DNA from: an uncultured Prevotellaceae bacterium
GTDB lineage: Bacteria > Bacteroidota > Bacteroidia > Bacteroidales > Bacteroidaceae
Assembly (NCBI GenBank): GCA_946644025.1
Contig: CAMPCG010000228.1
Span: 1 to 5,159, forward strand
Reading direction: 5' to 3'
Length of the DNA: 5,159 bases
Part shown: positions 1 through 5,159 of the stretch, one piece after another
How the letters are laid out: each line of letters begins with the position of its first letter
Numbering within the stretch: the first letter of the stretch is position 1
Made by a program: the position numbers and the translations under genes
Notes under the pieces: model-generated
The model's input: the letters and a program-made list of their open reading frames with translations, nothing else
The model's database searches: none
What the model was told of the DNA's origin: nothing

Positions 1-37
1 CGACCGAGTGGAAGCAGTTTCGCAGCCTTTTCGGCTG

Positions 38-45
38 CAAAGGTA
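38..45 (-). promoter_or_regulatory. Leftward Bacteroidetes-type -7 box for a gene outside the window
   Basis: Read on the minus strand this is TACCTTTG, an exact match to the Bacteroidetes sigma-factor -7 consensus TAnnTTTG. No clear TTTG -33 element lies 19-21 bp upstream. No ATG occurs between the box and the left edge on the minus strand, so the start codon of any gene it drives would lie outside the window. The box sits in a 15-bp stretch, GCAAAGGTACAAAAA (37-51), that is repeated exactly at 3919-3933 in front of the dehydrogenase gene. A 6-bp inverted repeat (GCAGCC 22-27, GGCTGC 33-38) lies directly beside it. It has no T-tract, so I do not call it a terminator. Confidence 0.5.
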
Positions 46-204
46 CAAAAAGTTTTGAAATTTCTCGTGGAAACTCCAACATTTTTCTTTTTTTGTTCCA
101 TCATTGTTTTGTTTGATTATTATTAATTGAACCATAAAAAAGATGTGCCATACGAGAAAACAGGTTGAATTGATGTTAGTGCAGCAAGTTTTTTGCTCGG
201 AATG
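46..204. other. AT-rich intergenic spacer, no gene seen
   Basis: This stretch is AT-rich with long T runs, in contrast to the GC-rich genes. No convincing coding frame, RNA gene or terminator was seen. Frame 1 of the plus strand is open from base 1 to a TAA at 124-126, but its peptide is low-complexity and has no start in the window. A small palindrome (AGCAA 183-187, TTGCT 193-197) lies close to the promoter of the next gene and could be an operator, but nothing else supports that. Confidence 0.6.
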
Positions 205-236
205 CTTGCAGGTATAGAATTATTTTGTTACCTTTG
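205..236 (+). promoter_or_regulatory. Promoter of the first PEGA-SUMF1 gene
   Basis: The -7 box TACCTTTG at 229-236 fits the Bacteroidetes consensus TAnnTTTG. CTTG at 205-208 is a three-of-four match to the -33 TTTG element, with a 20-bp spacer, which is the usual spacing. Transcription would begin a few bases downstream, near 243, leaving only about 10 nt before the ATG at 253. The exact start site is inferred. Confidence 0.65.
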
Positions 237-252
237 CGCGCAAAATCGTAAA

Positions 253-2211
253 ATGAAGAAATATACTACTTCCGCGACATTGCGACCGCTGCTGCTGATT
301 CTGCTGCTTGCCAGCAGCCTGCTGTTGCAAGCCCAAAGCTTAGCTGTGGAGAGCTTCCGCATGGACGAAACCGACCTGACGGCCAATACCGCCGGCACCA
401 TCGTGATGGACCAGAACGGGCAGAAGTGTGCCCTCATCAAGGTGGAGACCACGCAGACGGGCTTCAGCTTCGATGCCGGTTCACTGGGTGTGGTGAAGAC
501 GGAGCAGAAGGTTGGCGAAATCTGGGTCTACGTGCCCGAGGGCGTCAAGCGGCTCACCATCTCCCACCAGCAACTCGGCATCCTGCGCGACCATGACCTG
601 GGTCAGACCCTCCGCCGCGCCAAGACCTATATCCTGAAGCTGACCTCCGGCGAGGTGCTGACCACGATTCGCAAGACCCGCACCTCGCAGTATGTGGTGT
701 TCCAGGTGCAGCCCCAGAATGCCGTGGTGGAAGTCAACGGCGAGATGCTGCAGACGGTGGGTGGCGTGGCCACGAAGATGATGCGTTTCGGCACCTACGA
801 CTACCGGGTGCAGGCTCCCGACTATCTGGCCGAGGTGGGCAAGGTGACCGTCAACGACCCCAAGCAGAAGCACGTGGTCAACGTGACATTGAAACCCAAC
901 TTTGCGAAGGTGACCCTGGAGGTAGACAACAATGCCGAGATATGGGTGAACGGCGAGCTGAAAGGCCGCGGACAGTGGACGGGCAATCTGGGTGCCGGCA
1001 CATACGAACTGGAGTCACGACTGGCCAGCCACCGCCCGGCCACCATGACCCGCGACATTGCTGCCAGCCCGGAACCGCTGTCCATCCGGCTCAATGCCCC
1101 TACACCCATCTATGGCGACGCCGACATCAACTCCACGCCTGCTATGGCCGACATCTTCATCGACGGCAATCGGGTGGGGCAGACGCCACAGCTCATCACC
1201 CAGCTGCTGACAGGCCGGCACGAGGTGAGGCTATCACACGGTGGCTATGCCGACTATAGCGACTCCATCACCATTGAAGAGGGCAAGACGGCCCAGGTGA
1301 GTGCTGCGCTCAGCAAGGCTGTTGCCATCACCGTGAGCAGCACCAACCCGGCCGCCCGGTTCTTCATCGACGGCAAGGAGCAGGGCACGGCCAGCGGCCA
1401 GAAGCAGACCACCCCGGGCACCCACATCGTTCGCCTGGTGGCTGAGGGCTGGCGCGAGTTCACCGACACCATTCTGGTCACTGAGCAGCAGCTCACGTTC
1501 AACCTGCCGATGGAGGAAATCAATCAGGCACGCCGCACCATCACCGTCGACCAGGTGACGTTTACGATGATACGCGTGGACGGCGGCACCTTCCTGATGG
1601 GTACCACCAGCGAACGGGACACCCTGGCAACAGCGGCAGAGCAGCCCGCCCATCAGGTGACGCTCACCTCATATTACATCGGTGAAACCGAGGTGACCCA
1701 GGAGCTCTGGCAGTCGGTGATGGGCACGAATCCCTCGTCATTCCCTGACCCCCAGAAGCCGGTTGAAAGCGTCAGCTGGAGAGACTGCCAGACGTTTATA
1801 GAGAAGCTGAACGCGAAGACCGGTATGAAATTCCGGCTGCCTACCGAGGCCGAGTGGGAGTTTGCCGCTCGTGGCGGCACCAAGAGTGGCGGCTACAGGT
1901 ATAGCGGTGGCAACAGTCTGACAGATGTGGCATGGTATAACGGCAACAGCGGTGCGTCCACTCATGAAGTGAAGACCAAGCAGCCGAACGAACTGGGCAT
2001 CTATGATATGACGGGAAATGTATGGGAATGGTGTCAGGATTTGTATGAAAGATACAATGCCGGTTCCCAGAAGAATCCGCTCAACACGAACCGCGTGAAC
2101 CGTGGTGCCAGTTGGCTCGAGGAACCCGTGGACTGTCGTGTGACCTATCGCGACTACGTGGCACCCGACAACCGCTTCGGCTACCTTGGCCTGCGCCTCG
2201 CCCTGCAGTAG
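253..2211 (+). CDS. Exported PEGA-repeat protein with C-terminal SUMF1/FGE-like domain
   Basis: A 652-residue exported protein. Residues 1-28 form a signal peptide: basic start (MKK), a leucine-rich core, then a QAQ end typical of Bacteroidetes, with likely cleavage near A27. Residues 29-148 are a beta-rich N-terminal domain I cannot name. Four PEGA-type repeats follow at about 149-215, 217-281, 285-355 and 357-420, each with a variant of the I(D/N)G...G core; the third (FIDGNRVGQTP) is the most typical. Residues 434-651 are a SUMF1/formylglycine-generating-enzyme-like domain, with VDGGTFLMG (442-450), ETEVTQELW (478-486), RLPTEAEWEFAARGG (528-542), TGNVWEWC (587-594), RGASW (617-621) and a closing GLRLA. 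By eye, of the two FGE catalytic cysteines only C628 remains; the other position is glutamate. Sulfatase activation is therefore unlikely, and a structural or binding role is more plausible. ATG 253 is chosen over an in-frame TTG at 193 because the longer form would read through the promoter and bury the signal peptide. No Shine-Dalgarno is seen. Location is periplasmic or surface by inference; substrate unknown. Confidence 0.9.
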   Translation: MKKYTTSATLRPLLLILLLASSLLLQAQSLAVESFRMDETDLTANTAGTIVMDQNGQKCALIKVETTQTGFSFDAGSLGVVKTEQKVGEIWVYVPEGVKRLTISHQQLGILRDHDLGQTLRRAKTYILKLTSGEVLTTIRKTRTSQYVVFQVQPQNAVVEVNGEMLQTVGGVATKMMRFGTYDYRVQAPDYLAEVGKVTVNDPKQKHVVNVTLKPNFAKVTLEVDNNAEIWVNGELKGRGQWTGNLGAGTYELESRLASHRPATMTRDIAASPEPLSIRLNAPTPIYGDADINSTPAMADIFIDGNRVGQTPQLITQLLTGRHEVRLSHGGYADYSDSITIEEGKTAQVSAALSKAVAITVSSTNPAARFFIDGKEQGTASGQKQTTPGTHIVRLVAEGWREFTDTILVTEQQLTFNLPMEEINQARRTITVDQVTFTMIRVDGGTFLMGTTSERDTLATAAEQPAHQVTLTSYYIGETEVTQELWQSVMGTNPSSFPDPQKPVESVSWRDCQTFIEKLNAKTGMKFRLPTEAEWEFAARGGTKSGGYRYSGGNSLTDVAWYNGNSGASTHEVKTKQPNELGIYDMTGNVWEWCQDLYERYNAGSQKNPLNTNRVNRGASWLEEPVDCRVTYRDYVAPDNRFGYLGLRLALQ

Positions 2212-2224
2212 GCATGGCAGCGTG

Positions 2225-2275
2225 AAAAAAAACGGCCTGCCCTTATCTGCGAGCGATAAGGGCAGGCTTGTTTTT
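2225..2275. terminator. Bidirectional intrinsic terminator between convergent genes
   Basis: A perfect 13-bp stem is formed by GCCTGCCCTTATC (2235-2247) and GATAAGGGCAGGC (2255-2267), with a 7-nt loop (2248-2254). On the plus strand it is followed by TTGTTTTT, ending the PEGA gene whose stop codon is at 2209-2211. On the minus strand it is followed by eight T (the complement of A2225-2232), ending the dehydrogenase gene whose stop codon is at 2290-2292. One hairpin thus serves both convergent transcripts. Confidence 0.92.
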
Positions 2276-2289
2276 GATGGCCGGGGCGT

Positions 2290-3876
2290 TTATCGTGCCT
2301 CGACGTACTTGTGGAGAGTCTTGCGGACAGCACCGGCACCGGCAAAGAGCTCCTTCACCATGCCTTCTATCTGCTCGCCCAGGCCGGCTTCGTAGAGGTC
2401 GAGGCCGAAGACATCCTGGCGGCTGTACAGCTGGCGCAGGGGGCTCCAGTCCTGGTCGGCCTTGCCAATCTCCAGAGGAGCCACGATGGCCTGCAGTTCG
2501 GCCAGCATGGGGTCGGGCGACGGCTCGAAGGCCGTCAGGTCGTCCTTCAGACCCTTCAGATAGCGGGCATAGCCGGCCAGCGTGAGGGGAATGAGCACCA
2601 GGTTCTGCATGTCGAGTCCGCGGGCCACATACTTCTTGATGGTCTCGCCGAAACGGATGGGCAGCTTCTGCGAGGTGTCCATGGCGATGCGCTGGGGAGC
2701 GTCGGGCATGAAGGGGTTGGGCAGACGGCGGTTGATGACGGCACCGATGAACTCGTAGGGGTTCAGCACGCCCGGGTCTACAACCACAGGCATGGCCTCC
2801 ATGTAGCCTATCTTCTGGATGAACGGGCGCAGGTCCTGGTCGGCCATCTCGGCAGAGATGAGCGTATAGCCCAGCATACAGCCGTAGATGGACATGGCGG
2901 TATGGAGCGGGTTCAGACAGGTGGTGACCTTCATGGTTTCCACCTTGTCGACGGTCTCGCGGGTGGTGTAGAGTGCACCGCCCAGGTCGAGTGGGGGACG
3001 GCCGTTGGTGTAGTGGTCTTCGATGACCAGATACTGCACCTCCTCGGCGTTGACGAAGGGGGCGGTGAAGGTGTGGCGCTCGGTCTCGATGTAGTCGTTG
3101 TCCTCGAAGCCGTCGTTGGCCAGCAGTTCCTTCACCTTCTCGTGGGGACGCGGCGTAATCTTGTCGATCATCGACCAGGGGAAGGTGACCCGGGTCTCGT
3201 CCTTCAGGTAGTCGAGGAAGGCCTGGGGCAGCAGTCCGTCGCTGACCCAGCGCTCAGCGTAAGCGAAGACGCCGGCCTTCACCTTGTCGCCATTGTGCGA
3301 GCAGTTGTCCATCGACTGCACGGTGAGCGGCAGCTGTCCGGCCTGGAAGCGCTCATAGAGCAGGGCGCACACCTTGCCCATGGCCAGGACGGGCTTCAGT
3401 CCGCGGGCCAGGTCGGCCTCGTTGTAGGTATAGCCTTTCTCGGTGATGGTGAACGAAATCATCTGCAACGACGGATTGCGGAAGATTTCGACCAGCCGCT
3501 GCCAGTCGGCAAACTGCGGGTCGGCCTTGAGGGCCTCGGTGACGCTGGCAATGACTTTCTTCTCGATGCTGCCGTCGGAGCAGAGGTTGACGCAGAGCGA
3601 AAGATTCTGGTAGGGGGCGTAGGCCTTGTCGATGACCTCGTAGTCGAAGGTTTCGGCCACGATGACGCCCCGGTCGTACTTGCCCGTGTTGAGGGCATCG
3701 TTGAGGATGGCGGCGGGGGAGGCACGGAAGATGTTGCCTCCGCCGAAGTGTACCCATGTGGGCTGCTTGGCAGTACGTTCGCGTACGGCCTGGATGTCAA
3801 ACTTTGGGAGCTGGTAGCCCTTGGCTTCCCACTCTGCGGCGTTGAACTGTCCGCTCAGTATATCTTTCAGTTTCAT
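2290..3876 (-). CDS. uxuB: Mannitol dehydrogenase-family oxidoreductase, probable fructuronate reductase
   Basis: A 528-residue cytoplasmic NAD-dependent polyol/uronate dehydrogenase of the long-chain mannitol dehydrogenase family. The expected reaction is D-fructuronate to D-mannonate with NADH, a step in glucuronate breakdown before mannonate dehydratase (UxuA). Visible features: the nucleotide-binding turn GGGNIFRA (45-52) of the N-terminal Rossmann domain; TEKGY (145-149); the family motif DNCSHNG (190-196); the probable catalytic set K316, N322 and H325 in MKVTTCLNPLHT (315-326); and RFGETIKKY (408-416) in the C-terminal helical domain. It is somewhat longer than E. coli UxuB (about 486 residues), partly through an N-terminal extension of some 40 residues before the Rossmann motif. 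The ATG at 3876-3874 is preceded by AT-rich sequence without a Shine-Dalgarno, normal for this phylum. The gene is monocistronic here: convergent with the gene on its 3' side, divergent from the one on its 5' side. Mannitol, tagaturonate or another sugar acid remain possible substrates, and no other uronate gene is in the window to settle this. Confidence 0.88.
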   Translation of the reverse strand: MKLKDILSGQFNAAEWEAKGYQLPKFDIQAVRERTAKQPTWVHFGGGNIFRASPAAILNDALNTGKYDRGVIVAETFDYEVIDKAYAPYQNLSLCVNLCSDGSIEKKVIASVTEALKADPQFADWQRLVEIFRNPSLQMISFTITEKGYTYNEADLARGLKPVLAMGKVCALLYERFQAGQLPLTVQSMDNCSHNGDKVKAGVFAYAERWVSDGLLPQAFLDYLKDETRVTFPWSMIDKITPRPHEKVKELLANDGFEDNDYIETERHTFTAPFVNAEEVQYLVIEDHYTNGRPPLDLGGALYTTRETVDKVETMKVTTCLNPLHTAMSIYGCMLGYTLISAEMADQDLRPFIQKIGYMEAMPVVVDPGVLNPYEFIGAVINRRLPNPFMPDAPQRIAMDTSQKLPIRFGETIKKYVARGLDMQNLVLIPLTLAGYARYLKGLKDDLTAFEPSPDPMLAELQAIVAPLEIGKADQDWSPLRQLYSRQDVFGLDLYEAGLGEQIEGMVKELFAGAGAVRKTLHKYVEAR

Positions 3877-3919
3877 AAGTAATAATTGAGTTGTTATAGT
3901 TTATTGATATAATTTGGGG

Positions 3920-3951
3920 CAAAGGTACAAAAAAATCAGGAATCAGACTGC
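3920..3951 (-). promoter_or_regulatory. Promoter of the dehydrogenase (uxuB-type) gene
   Basis: On the minus strand TACCTTTG (3927-3920) exactly fits the -7 consensus TAnnTTTG. The -33 element expected 19-21 bp upstream falls near 3947-3951 and has no good TTTG match, so recognition may rest on the -7 box or need an activator. The transcript would start near 3913, giving a leader of roughly 35-40 nt before the ATG at 3876. I see no strong operator palindrome in that leader. Confidence 0.6.
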
Positions 3952-3977
3952 TTTTTTCAAAAAAATGTGTACCTTTG
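3946..3977 (+). promoter_or_regulatory. Promoter of the second PEGA gene
   Basis: The -7 box TACCTTTG lies at 3970-3977. The expected -33 position, about 20 bp upstream, holds GACTG (3946-3950), a poor match to TTTG. The start site would be near 3984, leaving a leader of about 19 nt to the ATG at 4003. Apart from the -7 box and the next two bases (CG), this promoter does not resemble that of the first paralogue, so the copies may be regulated differently. Confidence 0.6.
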
Positions 3978-4002
3978 CGGACATATTACAGTATAGAATA
4001 AA

Positions 4003-5159
4003 ATGAAACGATTTACCGCATCATTGCTACTGCTGCTTGCCTGTGTGCTTGTCATGCAGGCACAAAGTCTGGCCGTACAGAGCTTTCGCTTGGACCAGAC
4101 CGACCTGACAGCCAATACCACGGGCACCATCGTCATGGATCAGAATGGACAGAAATGTGCGCTCATCAGGGTGGAGACCACCCAACAGGGCTTTGCCTTC
4201 GACACAGGCTCTCTTGGCGTGGTGAAGACGGAACAGAAGGTGGGCGAGATATGGGTTTACGTGCCAGAAGGTGTCAAGCGCATCACCATCTCACACCAGC
4301 AGCTTGGCGTACTGCGTGATTATGACCTTGGACAGACCCTGAAGCGGGCCAAGACCTACATCCTGAAGCTTACTTCCGGCGAAGTGCAGACCATTGTCAA
4401 ACAGTCTCGCACGTCGCAATATGTCGTTTTCCAGGTGCAGCCCCAGAATGCCGTTGTCACGCTCGATGGCGAGATGCTGCAGACGGCCGACGGCGTGGCC
4501 ACCAAGATGATGCGCTTCGGTACCTACGACTATCGCGTGCAGGCTCCCAACTACCTGCAGGAAGTAGGTAAGGTGACGGTCAACGACCCGAAGCAGAAAC
4601 ACGTGGTCAGCATCACGCTGAAACCTAACTTCGCCCCGGTGACGCTCACCGTCGGCAACAATGCTGAGATATGGGTCAATGGCGAGCGCAAGGGGCAGGG
4701 TTCATGGACTGGCAACCTTGGAACAGGCACCTATGAAATGGAGACGCGGCTGGCCAACCACCGTCCGGCCACCACCACCCGCGACATTGCCGCCAGTGCC
4801 GATCCGCTCACCATCCAACTGAATGCCCCTACGCCCATCTACGGCGAGGCCGACATCAACTCCACGCCTGGCATGGCCGACATCTATATAGACGGTCAGA
4901 AGCGTGGCCAGACACCTCAACTGATAGAACAACTGCTCATCGGCCAGCATCAGGTGAGGCTGTCGCGTCAGGGATTTGCCGACTACAACGGCACCGTTAC
5001 CATACGTGAGGGTGAGACGGCTACCGTCTCTGCTACCTTGAGCAATGCCGCCACCATCACCATCAGCAGTTCCAACCCGCAGGCCGCACTCTATATCGAC
5101 GGGGTGGCACAGGGCACTGCTTCCGGCCAAAAACAAACCTCCTTTGGCGAGCATCAGGT
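4003..5159 (+). CDS. Second PEGA-repeat exported protein, paralogue of the first; 3' end cut by window
   Basis: An open frame of 385 codons plus two bases, with no stop before the right edge. It is a paralogue of the protein at 253-2211: after the signal peptides the two align with no gap, and I count about 78% identity. Residues 1-21 are a signal peptide (MKR start, leucine run, MQAQ end), seven residues shorter than in the first copy. The N-terminal beta-rich domain covers about 22-141, and PEGA-type repeats lie at about 142-208, 210-274, 278-348 and 350 to the edge (IDGQKRGQTP at 298-307, YIDGVAQG at 364-371). A SUMF1-like domain probably follows outside the window, by analogy only. C14 in LLAC could be read as a weak lipobox, but the conserved QAQSLA suggests ordinary signal-peptidase cleavage near A20. 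No Shine-Dalgarno precedes the ATG; the upstream -7 box supports this start. Envelope or surface location is inferred; function unknown. Confidence 0.9.
   Translation, partial: MKRFTASLLLLLACVLVMQAQSLAVQSFRLDQTDLTANTTGTIVMDQNGQKCALIRVETTQQGFAFDTGSLGVVKTEQKVGEIWVYVPEGVKRITISHQQLGVLRDYDLGQTLKRAKTYILKLTSGEVQTIVKQSRTSQYVVFQVQPQNAVVTLDGEMLQTADGVATKMMRFGTYDYRVQAPNYLQEVGKVTVNDPKQKHVVSITLKPNFAPVTLTVGNNAEIWVNGERKGQGSWTGNLGTGTYEMETRLANHRPATTTRDIAASADPLTIQLNAPTPIYGEADINSTPGMADIYIDGQKRGQTPQLIEQLLIGQHQVRLSRQGFADYNGTVTIREGETATVSATLSNAATITISSSNPQAALYIDGVAQGTASGQKQTSFGEHQ

Larger units (their letters stand above)
3919..3978. repeat. 11-bp inverted repeat spanning the divergent promoters
   Basis: GCAAAGGTACA at 3919-3929 and TGTACCTTTGC at 3968-3978 are perfect reverse complements, separated by 38 bp. 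Each arm contains one -7 box, so the symmetry comes at least partly from two copies of the same promoter element facing apart. The match extends past the consensus by one base on the downstream side and two on the upstream side. Confidence 0.75.

Noticed and set aside
22..38. GCAGCC-TTTTC-GGCTGC hairpin as a terminator
   Set aside because: The stem is only 6 bp and has no T-tract on either strand. It also overlaps the last base of a -7 box.
1..126. Open plus-strand frame entering from the left edge and ending at TAA 124-126
   Set aside because: The peptide is phenylalanine-rich and low-complexity, produced by T runs and the promoter motif. No start codon or family resemblance is visible.
193..252. 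TTG start that would add 20 residues to the first PEGA protein
   Set aside because: The extension contains the -7 box, puts extra residues ahead of an obvious signal peptide and has no counterpart in the second paralogue.
481..873. Minus-strand frame inside the first PEGA gene, with a similar one at 4291-4602 in the second
   Set aside because: The two antisense peptides resemble each other only because the sense genes are paralogous. Neither has a promoter or a known domain, and the sense frame explains the conservation.
942..1259. Alternative plus-strand frame inside the first PEGA gene
   Set aside because: Arginine-, histidine- and proline-rich out-of-frame peptide without a start signal; a shadow of the real gene.
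2311..3882. A 523-codon open frame on the plus strand, antisense to the dehydrogenase gene
   Set aside because: It mirrors the real gene almost end to end. Its peptide is rich in G, V, L, H and D with no recognisable domain, as expected for the complement of a GC-biased gene. The minus-strand frame has clear family motifs, a promoter and a terminator.

Overview
The window looks like chromosomal DNA from a Bacteroidales bacterium, most like Prevotella or a close relative. The evidence is the promoter -7 boxes (TACCTTTG, matching the Bacteroidetes TAnnTTTG consensus), starts without a Shine-Dalgarno sequence, AT-rich spacers between GC-rich genes, and the protein families present. The genus is an inference from style, not from a marker gene.

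Layout. Bases 1-252 are non-coding: a leftward-facing -7 box at 38-45 (its gene lies outside the window), an AT-rich spacer, and the promoter of the first gene. Bases 253-2211 (+) encode a 652-residue exported protein with a signal peptide, an N-terminal beta-rich domain, about four PEGA-type repeats and a C-terminal SUMF1/FGE-like domain. A strong hairpin with T-tracts on both sides (2225-2275) ends this gene and also the convergent one. Bases 2290-3876 (-) encode a 528-residue cytoplasmic dehydrogenase of the long-chain mannitol dehydrogenase family, most likely fructuronate reductase (UxuB type). Bases 3877-4002 hold a compact divergent promoter pair. From 4003 to the right edge (+) runs a second copy of the PEGA protein, cut by the window end after 385 codons.

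The two PEGA proteins are clear paralogues. From the mature N-terminus on they align without a gap over 1,094 bp, with about 78% amino-acid identity by hand count. They flank the oppositely oriented dehydrogenase gene. The dehydrogenase would act in hexuronate breakdown. The PEGA/SUMF1 proteins are probably envelope or surface proteins of unknown role, and nothing in the sequence ties their job to uronate metabolism beyond adjacency and the shared divergent promoter region. I see no RNA gene, CRISPR array, insertion sequence or origin. The most interesting points are the paralogue pair, the SUMF1 domain that lacks one of the two catalytic cysteines, and the divergent promoters whose expected -33 regions coincide.
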